Origin: Stercorarius parasiticus
Lineage: Eukaryota; Chordata; Aves; Charadriiformes; Stercorariidae
Direction of reading: 5' to 3'
Length of the DNA: 64,000 nt
Assembly: GCA_013396915.1 (NCBI GenBank)
Contig: VWZL01000444.1
Location: 1-64,000, forward strand
The notes beneath the pieces are model-generated. The model was not told the DNA's origin and did no database searches. It saw nothing but the letters and a program-made list of their open reading frames with translations. Position numbers and translations under genes: made by a program. How positions within the stretch are numbered: position 1 is the first letter of the stretch; every line of letters starts with the position of its first letter. This document shows, piece after piece, positions 36,567 through 49,100 of this stretch.

Positions 36567-39500
36567 CTCAACAAAAAGCACACAGAGCATACATCTATTA
36601 TGCGTGGTTCTCTTGCTTTCAATGGCAATGAAAAACTCCCTATTTTTCTGCTACGGAAGACTCTGACTTCAACTTTCTTCCTGATGAAATCTTTTTTTGC
36701 CCTAAAGATTACAAACTGTTGTCTTAGTTTAAAGTGATTATCTGTTCCAACCTCGAATACTGTGGATCAAATGGCACAAATTCTTCCATTTTGTGACATT
36801 AGTTCCTGCTAGTAATAATGTGTCTCAAGCATAATACACAATATACATAAATTAAATGTTTCAGGCCTACCTTTTGACTCCTTTATTCCTCACCCCTTTC
36901 CTTTATCAGATGTGAACAGCACCTCATTCTTTTGATCTCTTTCCTTTTAGGGTCTTTTTCCTCCTGTGGGGATGACAGGTACAGAGGACTGCTTTCTCTT
37001 TTTTAGGACCTGAGGCATCACATGTAAATGCCTTTCATCCCCTCTCCCTGCCAGACACCTGACAAATCCATTTCTATCACACCCGGACAGAACCCAAGTA
37101 TACTTCTCATTTTCTCAGCTATCCAAAGCACTTCAAAAAGGTAGTGTATAGGTAAAGCTTTTTTAAGTAAAGCTTTGGGGGATTTAGGGGGTTTTTGTTG
37201 TTTCATTTTTTGCTTTATAAGTTGGTAACTTATTTTCTTGTTTTGGATAATACAGTTATTGCTTCACATGTTTTGGACAAGAGAAAATGCACTTCTCTGC
37301 AGACTTCTTCTGACAAGATGTTTTCGTGCCTCCTTCCATGATTAAAAAGGTGAATTTTCCCTCCTAGAAGAGATCTGATGAAGACAGATCTCAGATCTCC
37401 AATGCACAGTATTTGAAGTGAAGTCTCCCTGAAAAAAATTCCCCCCTCCTCTATCTACCATATGTCAACAGAATGTTTCCTCCAGGTGGGCACACTGCTG
37501 GAGCTCTCTGCAAGGGGGAAGAGGAATGATGAAGGTGAGGAAGGCTGTGCTTTCTTTCTCTGTAAGACTCAGAACCAACGATAGTTCATGTCTAGACTGG
37601 CAGTAAACAAAAATAAATAAATAAATAAATCACAGAGGTTTCAGAATACTGCCATTCCCAGAAAATTAACCTTTACAGAGATTAAAGCAACACTAAGCAA
37701 TTTGCTCTTGTTGAAGTTAGCCTTCATTCCACACATGGGATGTGCAGGATGCAACACTGCCACTTGTCATCTCATACTTTCCCAAATCCTAAAAAGCACG
37801 ATTTCTTCTCAAACTGTATTAAGAATGCATCTTCTCTTGCTGTTCACAGCCTTTTTTTACATTGTTAAAGACATCTTAAACCTAGTTGCCTGAAACAGAA
37901 CCTAACCATACTTTAAATCAAAGAATATCAACTAACTCTATTCACTCCAAAAAAAATATTTCAGTTATTTGAGACATAAATAGTGAGTTTGAAGAATGAA
38001 ATGCCCAATTTCAGTACTTAGAAAGGGAATACAGACAGGCAGATGATTACTACCTTTTCTCAAGCTCACTCTCTTCTGTCACACTAGTCCTCAAAGGTCT
38101 GACAGTTTTTTGTCTTGGCCAGATTCGGGTAGATTTTCACAGATAGAAAGGAGATCTCTAACCCAAAGGTCAGCTTCCAGCCAAATACGCATTTCTGCTC
38201 TAATACAACAGGGAATCTATGGCATTTAAGGTAAGATCACTGATGTTTTCTCTTGTTGCTCTTGGAAATAGCTTTACTACCTTGGCCAAAGTATTCAGAA
38301 GAGAAATTCAGCTGGATACAGATATTTTTCTTAAAAAGTTTCTAAGAGATGTTTGACAGACTTTCAAAATCTGAAACAAGATGCTATAATTGCAAGTCCC
38401 TACCAGTCACCTCTAGAATAATGGCTAGATAAGTACTACATTCTGGATACTTTTTTAAAAGTTGGGCTTTTTTTAAAGCATTTCTAAATGCATGGAAGAG
38501 AACTTTGGGTCAACAGGATTAACTCCCAGTTCTTAGGCTTTACTATGCCGATAGCACAGGGAGCCTGACAAATTTCCTTTCTGTCATAGTTTTAAGGGAA
38601 TTTTCTGTCCTAGTGTGCAAAATCGGTCAAGACCATAGAAACTACCAGACAAACTAATAAATCCAGAGGCACTTCTGCTGCTGTTCATCAGACTTGTGGT
38701 GAGTACCAGAGAACCACATACTAACTACCCTTAGGAAAATAACTTATGTTCTTCAAAATGCTAAGAGTGTTTTTGTTCACTTTGGGGGGATTCTTTTTGT
38801 GTTTTTTTAACTGCTACTCTCACTACTCTAAAGTACTACTCAGTACTTTATCACTCTGCTAGGGAGAGATAGGTGATAAAGTAGAAAGGAAAAAACCTGA
38901 TTGTAATCCAATGATGCACAAGCACTCTAATTTACTTTTAACAAGCAGATTTTAATTTTTATTAACCTAATGCTAGGCAAACACTTTATAGTAATATGCT
39001 ATTTGACAAAGAGATAGTAAAATAAATTCTGAATAGCTGGAAGATGAAATGGCATGTTTCAGATTCATGTTAAATTTAAGTCAGTACTGTATGAATTTTC
39101 ACCAGCATAGCCAAAGATTTCAGCAATAAAGTAACACCTAACGTAAGAAATTGAAGAAAAACTAGCTTCCAGTCCCCAGAAGTCTACTTTCAACGTTTTA
39201 TTACTTAATTCCAAAGAATCACTTTGATATGAAAAAAAAAGAGTGCTGAAACAACATTTTTTCTTCTTTTTTTTTGAGGCTACTTGTGAATGTTGTAAAT
39301 AGAGTGGCAGAGAGGGGAAAAGGTTCTGGAACTATTGCCCAAGTTAAAAAATTGACATGCAAATACTTGGTATTCATCTGAGACTGAGTTTTCTGCTAAA
39401 CGCATTATCTGTTCAGAATGGCTCACTTAACTGATCTAAGCGTCCCAAAGACTGAATATGTCAGATTTTGATACTACCTGTAGGGACAGGCAGGATACAG

Positions 39501-39802
39501 CTATGAAGATTAAGCTTAACATTCACCAAAGCTTTGGAGCTGTTCAGGTCCAGAGTACAAGCCTCGCCATTAATTAACATTTTCCAGTGAAAAGGCAAGG
39601 TTAAATATGCACTGACATTACTACTGCAAAGAGAAGGAAAACTGAGTTATTTTCTGGTATTGGCTGAGCTGCAGTGGGGCGCACACATTTGCAGTGATTG
39701 TGGAGATAATTGATGAATGTTGACACAGTTAGTTCCTTATGCAGGAGGTGGTGAAATTCCAGTAGCTGACACAAAATAATTTTTTTTCCGCAAGAGCAAA
39801 CG
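36567..39802. other. Unassigned DNA between candidate exon and CTCF-like site
   Basis: No further exon partner, RNA gene or transposon is recognised. If the 36.4 kb segment is a real - strand exon, this would be intron upstream of it. Contains an (AAAT)n microsatellite at 37610-37630 and several T- and A-runs. Confidence 0.5.
37610..37630 (+). repeat. (AAAT)n microsatellite
   Basis: Five near-perfect aaat units. Simple sequence, likely length-variable. Confidence 0.9.
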
Positions 39803-39816
39803 CTGCCCCCTGCTGA
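39803..39816 (-). promoter_or_regulatory. CTCF-like binding motif
   Basis: The - strand reads TCAGCAGGGGGCAG, which matches the vertebrate CTCF core consensus CCASYAGRKGGCRS at 13 of 14 positions (first C is T). CTCF is the zinc-finger protein that anchors chromatin loops and boundaries, and its motif is conserved in birds. The surrounding 200 bases are less AT-rich than the neighbourhood. Occupancy cannot be judged from sequence. Confidence 0.45.
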
Positions 39817-42800
39817 TATCTCCAAGGGTCCAGCAACAGAGAAAGAGCAGCATGTCCCCAAAGTATGTGGTGGGTAACAGGCAGAGGGGACTGCTTTGTT
39901 AGCTCAAATATGCTCATTGCAGATTTAAAGCTCCTTTTTTGTAGCTCAGGGGCAGACTTGTGATTGTCTTTCCCTTGTGTCCAAACCCTAAGATGACCCT
40001 TTGCAGAAACAACAGTTGCTTCACGTTTTGTAGACTGAAAGAAGCACCGAGGTGGGACAAGAGTGTCACCGTGTCTGCTGATACTCTGCGCTCCAACCAG
40101 TATACATTTCCATCAGCTGGCTGGACAGGATTTAAGAAGAAATCAATTGACAGTCTGAAGCCATGGCTGCCAAACATCAAAGCTACCATGGGACAGCAGA
40201 CCTCAGAGCTGGCTACAGGCTGACCTTTCTAAGTCATTCTGAGAAACTCTGGCTTCTTCCATTGAGATGCAAACACCACATTTACAGGGAGACTCCCAAA
40301 ATCCTATCTTAAGAAAAAATGGGGTCCTGTGTTACAAATATTTAGAGACCAGTTCAAACCCTACCAGCATAATAATGTGTTTGAATTTATTAAGATTCTC
40401 ATATATTCCAGCAAGGAAGGGGAGAACTACTGAAACCAGAGGCAAGATTAATCAATAAGTTTTGGATTGATTCACATAATGACATTTCCCCTTAGCGATT
40501 CTGAATAATTTCATTCACTAAAGAGAATAAGACAGTCATTTTCATTTACCAGTATGTCAGGGATTCCTATACAGACGTTGAATATCTACATTCATTTAGC
40601 TGCATCCCTGTTTGAATGAGGCTTAGAATGATTCACAAAGGCATTTGAGCTGTCATTTCCACCTGAATTCTGGAGGTTAGTTTCCCCTCTGCAATCACAA
40701 TGAAAATACATAACATAAAAGAACGCACTGGCTACAGATAAAGCATACCTAAGTCAGCACAACTGGTAATTTTTTCCATAAATGATCCAAGCAATACTAA
40801 TACAAGGTTATGCGACTCCCTCTACTTTACCACTTTATTTATTTTTTTAAATAACAGATTACATCACAGCTAAGGCTGCGTGATGACTTTTGAGGGAGTT
40901 CTGTGGGACCGGAAAAATACTTGCGGGTTTTGCAGCTTTCTTAAACAGATTTTTCATCTCAGAGTCCACAGCACACACTGTGGTGTTCTTTTACTTTAAG
41001 TTTCACCTTTTTTTGAGAGAATGTGGACATAGGTCTTTTTCCACTGAAAGCAGTGCAAACTTACATGGAAAAATCTGTGTTTTAAAAAAAAAAAATACAA
41101 GTTTTCACTTTGCAGTAGGGAAAGAAATCATTATTTCTTCAAAGGATGAAAATGCTGAAGAAAGTGTAGTTGCATCCCTGAAGGGCATGAGAAGTGATGT
41201 CAGTGGTCCCCAAACGTTCAGACAGCCTGAAGGATGCTGAGGACACCAGTACTCCCAGCCTCTCTATACCCTGGAGAGGTACCTTTTCCATGCCCTGGAA
41301 GATATCGCAGGAAGCGACACACTGGGAAGGAGGGCAGGTGCCTTAGTCCCTGCTCTCCCACCAGAGGTGGGACCCCTCTCTCCAGCAGGCAGGACACATC
41401 TGTCCTGATCAGGACATAGACCGGTGAATACCCTCTCAGAAGGTGGCACCTAAGCCACCTTGGTCTTTTCGCACATAAGAGACACCAGGAAGAGCAGGAA
41501 GTACATAAAAGGAAGAGACCATCGCAACTGTCATGAGCCAGACAGAGCTCCCCAGGCACACTGACCCCCAGCTCCAGCACTTTCTTTAACCTTTCCCTGG
41601 GTTAAACAAGGAGGCCCTTTGTCCCAGCCCTTCTTTCGAACTCGTGTGTTTGCGCATGTTCAGCTGTGGACACCGACACTCTGCAAGCAGGATATACACA
41701 GCATTGAATTAGAAAGCAGCAGCTTGTTAGTTAAGCAACACAGAAGGTAGCTGGGATTTAGTGAGCTATAAGGCAAGGCATTAGCATGCTCCCAGCCTGA
41801 CGGGGTCCCTCAGGGCCTTTGCTGGCCTGGCGGGCACCGGTCCAGCAAGGAAGGTCAGCCTGCATGGCTGCAGGAATGGCTCCTCCCCACTGCCAAGATG
41901 CTGTCTTCCACTAATGACATGACCCAATGATCCTGACTAGCCTTCTTTCCCCCTTGCCCACTTCTTCCCTTTTAGGGTTTTGTCTTTCCCTACTGTTTTT
42001 TAAGCTTGAGAACCTTCGACCTACTGACAATCTGGTCTTGGCTCTCCTACCGCTGGCTGTAATTTTATCCTTCTTACCATTCAAGAGAATTTCTCACAGG
42101 TCTTCTTCAGCTGCGTGAGCAAGGTTGTGCAGCTGGGCCAAATCAGAGCTGGACCTTGAAGCCTTGGGACATAGGCAATTTAACCTTTAAGAAAGAAGGA
42201 AGGGGAGTTCCAGCAACGGTTCTTCCTTCACCTTTTCCTAATATGATCTGCATGATATAGGACCAAGCTTGTAAATCCTGGCTAGGATCATGCAGGAGAT
42301 AAACATCAGTGGTTCACAACTGTTAAGATGTATATTCAATAGCAGAGATTTAGGGCCTTACCTACTGAACTTCAAATGCCTGCAAGGCAGGCAGGATTTT
42401 GAAGATATTGCACTTAGGTTTAAGTATTTAAATAAGAAACAGAGACTCAAAAAATCGCCAGTGATCCAACAGAGATGTGGAGGTTTTTTTACCCCAGAAG
42501 GCAATTTACATGGGGAAAAACAGCGCTTACTGCAAGGTACATGCCAAAGGAGAAAAGGCAGCAAAGTACGTTCTGGTATAGTTACTTGACGTTTTCCAGC
42601 ACATACAAAACATATCCAGGGAAAAATCCCTTGCCTTATGAGGAGAACAGGATTTCTCTGCCCATTTGCTATTCATCCTTTGCTCCACTTAGAAAGCAAA
42701 TTCTATAAATATCAGCTAGCAATTCTAATTGCAGAAAATCAAGGTTGAGATATTCCAGTACAGAAGAAAAATAATGCAGGTCAGGAGTAATGACAAATAT

Positions 42801-45735
42801 TCCATTTGCCTTTATAGAACTAGCCAATATCTGCAATAAATCTACTTATGTGCGTCTCCAGAAAATAAATGGTTGTGTTTGCTCAAACCACATTTGAATC
42901 TGCTTCAAAAAAAGGTTTCATTTATGTCCATTAATTCACCTTCAGTTTCAGAAGAAGGGTTCAGTGGGTTCCTATTTCCTCTGAAGTACTGAGCTAGGTA
43001 ATTGTTATGTCCCTGAGCTGCAAGAGGCACCCAGGTGCTTCACATATTTCTATTTTTATCCAAGCTTTACACTTCAGGTAATTGACACATAAGGAAAATC
43101 ATAATCGCAATCCATCAAACTTGTTTCAGCATGTGTCTAGCCATGTACAGGCTCAAACAGTCTTCAAACAGAGTGTCATACTGAGCGGGGAGCACAGAGC
43201 TTGTCCAAACAGTGGGAGGCAAGAGGTTGCACGCTTCTGAGAACATGGGTTTGAAGTCTCATTCAGAAAATAGGACCAATTTGATCCCCAGGAACTGATT
43301 CATAGGACTCTAAGTCACAGTTTATCATGTTGGCTAGACTTGAGCTTATCATGCGGATTACCTTTATACTCAGTTTAAAAAAAAAAGAAAAGAAAAAAGA
43401 AAAACAAAGAAGAAAGGACATTTTCTAGGGCTCAGTTCAAAGTTTATGTCTAAATTAGATCACAATGTCAGCAGTGCAGAATTTCCATAATAAAGTCGCT
43501 CAGGTTAAAAGTTCTTTATTGCAGGCTCTGTCATTATATACTCTTTGTTGCATGGATAAAGTATGTGTCAGGGAGCCACATTTTGATTATTGTCACACTG
43601 AACAACATAAGTGATGTAGGGAGCTGTAAGAACCACTGTATTTCATTTACAGCCTGATCATGGCATCTAAATGTAAAAAAAAAAATAATAAAATTGTTCA
43701 GCTCAGGATAGCAATTTGTTATCCCCTGCCCTACATATCTCTCCTGTATTTCAGCTCTTCCTTGAAAAGACAGCAGGAAAAATGATGTGGGCTGAAGACG
43801 AAACAGGGGAAGCTAGATGCTCCATGATATGCATGAATGCTGTTACCTTACATTTTTAACTGTGTGCTTCTAGTAGGTCTCCAGCTCTGCGAGCCCCTGG
43901 TTCACCTCAGAGCATTAGGGAAAAGGCGGCTGAGACAGGAACCACGTGGCAACCACGACGTTTCACCTCAGATCTAATTCACTTAGCTGACGGTCCTGTT
44001 TAGTATTTTCTAGTGCAGCACCGCATACTAAAAATTCAGCTGAAGTATCTCACATGGGAAAATTTTAACATTACTGCTAATTATTGAGTATGTGCAGTCT
44101 AGAAGAACCAAACAGCGCTTTTTATTCTCTGACACATTTTCTACTGCAACAGAAAGGGGAAAAACAGTTAAAAAACACTGATTAATGTGCATCTTGTGAT
44201 ACCTCACTAATTAAGGCAGATTCCAGCTTTCACTAAATATAGCTCCACAAATGACTCTACTACTAGGACTAAGTAATTGAGTCTAAGGTAGAAAAGTAAA
44301 AATGTAACAGAATTTAATGATGTGCTCTATACCACTAATGGTCTCCATTACAATAGGTTCGCTCAGCACCGTCTACCTGTGGTATCATTTAGTCCCCCAA
44401 CAGGTACAGTTCACTCTGTGGTTTCGGAGGATTTTTTTAAACTGTGTATTATAATACCGCTGTTGTAACACACTAGGAAACAAAAATGCTGACTCTCCCA
44501 AGCTAAAAAAGCCACATTTTAAAGGGTTGTAAACATTTAATTATTTTATGATTTAATGCATTTTTTATCAGAGTAGCTGTTTTGAACATAGATATAAAAG
44601 CCCAGGATGAACAGCTGATCCAATATATCTGGCTAGTAATACTGCTTTCAACAAACACATTTGATGAGCAAACATGTCCTCCTAGCCACCTACACTCATA
44701 CCCATCTGTTAGGATGGCAACGTGCCTCTGCACAAGGTAACATGCCAGTATTAGAAGGCCAGAGAAACAAGCCAAAGTGGGGCTAAGGAGAAATCTAAAT
44801 AACATTGCACTTACCACATCTTCTTTCTGAATTTTGTCCTGCGTGTAACAAGCAGTATTTTACTCCTGCACACTGACTTTTTGAATTCAACTCCAGTTGT
44901 ATACAATTACAGGACAAGCAGCACACGGGAAAGAAGAATTGGTTAGTTGTGGATACTCACAGCTGCCAAAAACCCTTGAGATGGATTGCAGCTGGTAGTT
45001 GAGAAGCCCATTAAGGATGGATAGCTGTCAATTTACTTTGAACAGCTAGAGACAGCAGGTGCTGCAGGTGAAGATAATTCCCTGGAAGACCGTACCACCT
45101 GTGAGAGTCACAATCAACGCAGAGAGGCTAACTACAACCTCTGTCTCTATAAGGACAGCCTGGAACAGCAAGAAGTGTAATTCACCCAGTCTGAATCACG
45201 ATCTCTGTCATAAGTTTGTTTTACAGACCTGTGTGTTGTACTTCTCAAAAAGCACAAAATCTCAGAAAACTTTCTATTCATCAGTAAGCCTGGAACTTAT
45301 GCAACTCATTGTGGTTGTGTGTCTTTGGCACTGTAAAATGGGTAGAAATTATTCTATATTCTGCACAAAACAGACAGAGGAAACTGTCACTTTACATTTC
45401 TGAGAATATAATGAGTGGGTTTTTCCTAATTTTGAGGTTTGCACTTTACAAAAAATAATTTCTTTTTTGATAGGAGTGCTTTGGGTTTTTTCATAAATGT
45501 AAAATTGCCCCCAGCAGCTCTTAGCATGCGTAGGCAGTTCTTTAAAAGCTATGTCTTTCCAGAAGAACATGGAAAAATTAAAAAATATCTCAAAACAAAA
45601 CTGATGATTAACAAAGTATTCCTTTATAGATGACCTGTAAGATTTTGAGATGCGATTAGAAAATAATTTCCCACTTTGGCACTAAAACTCCATTTTCTAA
45701 GCTTTGGAAATTACCTGTTTTAATTAGTCTGCCAT
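39817..45735. other. Unassigned DNA including a GC-richer patch at 41.2-41.9 kb
   Basis: No gene is supported. The patch at about 41220-41900 is clearly richer in G and C and has several CpGs, which explains the overlapping open frames of 116-120 codons on both strands there. None shows a domain or splice context. An A/G-rich tract sits at about 43377-43418. The remainder is ordinary AT-rich sequence. Confidence 0.5.
43377..43418 (+). repeat. A-rich polypurine tract
   Basis: About 42 bases of A with scattered G and one C, following cagttt. Simple sequence with no sign of a LINE or SINE body next to it that I recognise. Confidence 0.8.
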
Positions 45736-45802
45736 ATAGAATCATAGAATCATAGAATCTTCATGGCTGAAAAGGACCTTTGAGATCATCGAGTCCAACC
45801 AT

Positions 45803-45837
45803 ACACACACACACACACACACACAAAAAAAAAACAC
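45803..45837 (+). repeat. (AC)n microsatellite followed by A-run
   Basis: About eleven AC units followed by ten A, within the CR1 3' UTR where the usual sequence continues directly after gagtccaacc. It therefore arose after insertion or in the source copy. Likely polymorphic in length. Confidence 0.95.
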
Positions 45838-45868
45838 CACCAAAAAAAACCCCCCACAATCTCTGTCA

Positions 45869-46162
45869 CTAGAGTATGCCCTGAAGTGCCAAATCTAAAC
45901 GTTTCTTAAATACCTCTAGGGATGGTGACTCAACCACCTCCCTGGGCAGGCTGTTCCAGTGCCTGACCAACCTTGCAGTAAAGTAATTCTTCCTAATATC
46001 TAATCTAAACCTCCCCTGCTGCAACCTCAGACCATTTCCTCTGGTCCTGTCATTATTCACCTGGGAGAAGAGGCCAACACCCACCTCTCTGCAACCTCCT
46101 TTCAGGTAGTTGTAGAGGGCAATGAGGTCTCCCCTCAGCCTCCTCTTCTTCAAACTAAACAT
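45869..46162 (-). pseudogene. CR1 ORF2 C-terminal fragment, open, antisense
   Basis: Ninety-seven codons of uninterrupted CR1 ORF2 tail. Landmarks in order: [20 protein letters not shown], then [10 protein letters not shown], then [20 protein letters not shown], then [19 protein letters not shown] just before the stop. The catalytic reverse-transcriptase core is absent because of 5' truncation. The corresponding tail at 5.4 kb differs at many positions, consistent with a different CR1 subfamily. It is not expected to be expressed as a functional protein. Confidence 0.88.
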
Positions 46163-46187
46163 GCCCAGTTCCCTCAGCCTCTCTGCA

Positions 46188-49100
46188 CGTGCTGCTGTGT
46201 ATACCTCTTTCTAAGTAGAAAGCCTTTGCGTTGGGATCTCTCCGAGACTCATCCACCCTGACATATCCAAATCTCCCACTGACTGTACAAACTATTTAGG
46301 AGCTAGTCCAAAGCCCAGTGGAAAAGGTTATTATTACCCCTACCCTGATCCCCTCACTGTGATAGCTGTGCAGGGCAGGTAGATACAGTCCCACCCTTTG
46401 ATGTAATTAGAGTTAACTCTGAGATTCTTCGTCCTCTCCGTCCCAGAGCAGAGATGGGAGAAATTATTCATTTTTAAATGTTTTTAATTGTGAGAAACCT
46501 GTGCCAAGAAGATGAATCTTGCAGTTATCCCTGAGAGGGACAATGCCAAATATTACAGCCAGCCCATGACTGGAGAAAGCAACCAAGAAAGGGTGACTGC
46601 ACAGAGAGAAGGACAAAGAGAGGATAAGCAAGTTTTCAGCTATGTCAGCCTCCCTCAAGCTTGTTTGCCTAACTCAAAGCAATGCAGGGTCATTTTCTTC
46701 AAGAACACCATAGAATCTGTTAGGATCTACCTTTCTGGATTAAAAAAGAAAGAAGAAACCAGACAGAGATTGGAGCTCCTTCACTAAGTACAAAAAAGAG
46801 GAACCTCAAATAACGTTCTGTTTTCTACTATCATCTCTATGGATAGTCTATATTCTGTCTTGAATGGCTTTTACCATCATGCTCTCTACAGTAGCTCATT
46901 CGCTCTTTATATAGTCAGCTAAAAATTCTCCGATCTCAACCTTTACATTATGAAAAGGATTTCAGTTGCCAAAAAAAAATCCAGCCCTTAGACCTGCTGT
47001 GACTTTTGCAGCATCCTATTTCTCGCTCCTGCTTCAATGATACACCTGTCTGCTTTCATTATTTTTTTTGCCTATTTAGACTAAGAATAAAGTAAGGCAT
47101 TCATTTTTACGTAAGGCTCTTCATTTTTATATCATTTCTAGTGCAAAAGGGATCCAGCCTCTGTCCACTCAAGGCTAATACCATAAAATAATGTGATAAA
47201 TAGTGCTATTTTCATTTGTTCTGCTGTTTCAACACTTGACACTAGACACTGAGAAAAGCAACATCTTGCACTCATAAGAACCACTTCTCTAGCTAATGTA
47301 CTTGAGGAAAGCTCAGTTGTCTATAATCCAGAAAAATCACATACTGAATAGAAAAATAGTAGGTTTGTTTCCCTGAGCAGAGGAGAATTTCTCCTCTGTT
47401 TGTTTTCTTACCGAGTATTGCATTTCTCTGTAGGTTCTATTTCATACTGCCTGAGAACTCTACTTTTTCTTCTAATTTCTTCCAAGCTGCTGCTTAGAAC
47501 ATTTGAAAAATAGCTACTCTGTACCAACTCATTGCTTGGAGTTAGATGGCATAATATCATTTAAATTAAAAAATATTAGTCAGACTAGTTTAGGTTATAG
47601 GGTTATATGACAGAATATGTCAATTAAATCATTATTGAATTGACAGAGTGGAGAAAAGTTCATTCTTGTTAAATCCAGTAAAAGAAGCCCAAAGGACAAA
47701 GTGCTCATAAAGCACAGAAAAGAGAAAGTTCTATTTTTAATATATTTTGCTGTCTCAGCTCCAGAGCTGAGACTTCTAATCATACACTGAATTAGTATCC
47801 TACTAGCAGTGTTCTTAAATTTCAAATATACAATTAGCCTGATACCTTGCTATTAATCTACCTGATGTATTAGATCTACCTCTGAAACCCGGTACTGTTG
47901 TTCAACTGTGCAGCAAGCTACACAAATAAATACAATTATAGACACAATGCAATTTGCTTGTATACAGTATTCTTCATACCTGAGGTAAAAAATGCTTTGT
48001 AGACACAATCAGTTACGGACTAACTAGAAAAGGAGTATTTTAAGGAGTGATTTAAGTAGAGGGAGTTAATCATAGATCAGATGGCAAAAAGTTCCCACTT
48101 CTAAGTTAAAAGAGAGTTGAGAGAGAGCAAAAAGTCAAGCAAAGATGTGGAGTTGAAGAGCAGGTTGGGAAGAGCAGACTGTGAAGCAAAGCAGAGCAAA
48201 GCCATGAAGAATTTTAACAGGCAGGCATGTGGAACTTCCAGCATATCACACCCCATTCTTCCATAAAGTATAATGTACTGCCTGTAACTTCAGCTGAATT
48301 AAGTATCAAGGCACTTATGAAAATTTCACTTGGTTCCCATCTACATATTTAACCAATTGAACAGCCTTGCAGATCTGGTACTTGGCATAATAACAGAAGC
48401 ACACAACTGATAAAATGTTGGGAGTCAATATGAATGTTAGGGCAAGCACAATCTCTGTTATAATTTCATGGCAAAGGAGAAAGTATACATTTGGGAAGTG
48501 GGTATGACGAATGGGTTTTATTACTTGCAATTTGTAAGGTGCTTCAGTAGTCTTGGAAAAATTGTGGCTAGCTAGGAGGTCATTTAAGTAACACAGTGAA
48601 TAGACAGCCCAAGAAGACTATAAACTCAGAGAACCTCCAAGAAAAGGGAAAGAATTGAACTTGCTACATTAGTTTTGTGCAATCCTATTCCAAAGAATAA
48701 TTGGATAACGTTACCAAAACTACCTCCCTCATAAAAGAACCAGGAAGAAAATTGTGAAAACCGAGATGGTGGGATTTCATCATCAAACAAAGTGAGAAAA
48801 AGTTACTCTACAGCTATGGTTCTGATCCTGTGTTTGTGTTTATGTTCCACTTTTGTGACTCTGTAACCAAGAAGTCAGTATTTGCCTTTACTGAAGGGGG
48901 TGAATCTTTAGTTTTACTTAAACTGGTTGTTTGTAAGTGTATTTGTGGCTAAGTAAAATCTCAGCAGAAGCTGAGTGTTTCTTTGAAAACAATACATCCA
49001 GATAGAAGGGTATCACAGACAAGCCCTGGGAGCTAGGGCAATATTTGGGGAAGTTGTTCCCTATAGACATCAGTAAACAGCATCAAAAACAACAAAAGCC

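Larger units (their letters stand above)
45736..46187 (-). mobile_element. CR1 LINE, 5'-truncated, antisense, with (AC)n tract
   Basis: The element starts with three tandem copies of atagaatc (the CR1 3' terminal repeat) at about 45737-45760, then cttcatggctgaaaaggacc, the 3' UTR, and the tail of ORF2. Similarity fades after ccctcagcctctctgcacg near 46187. A simple (AC)n plus A-run interrupts the 3' UTR. The ORF2 tail is open, indicating a moderately young copy of a subfamily different from the 5.4 and 58.6 kb copies, judged by its TTCATGG-type 3' end, which matches the copy inside the LTR. Confidence 0.95.

Noticed and set aside
41218..41580. 120-codon - strand frame, with overlapping 61-codon frames on both strands
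   Set aside because: Simultaneous open frames on both strands are explained by the GC-rich patch. No domain or exon signals are present.
45059..45403. 114-codon + strand frame
   Set aside because: No domain, no convincing start or splice context; likely chance.
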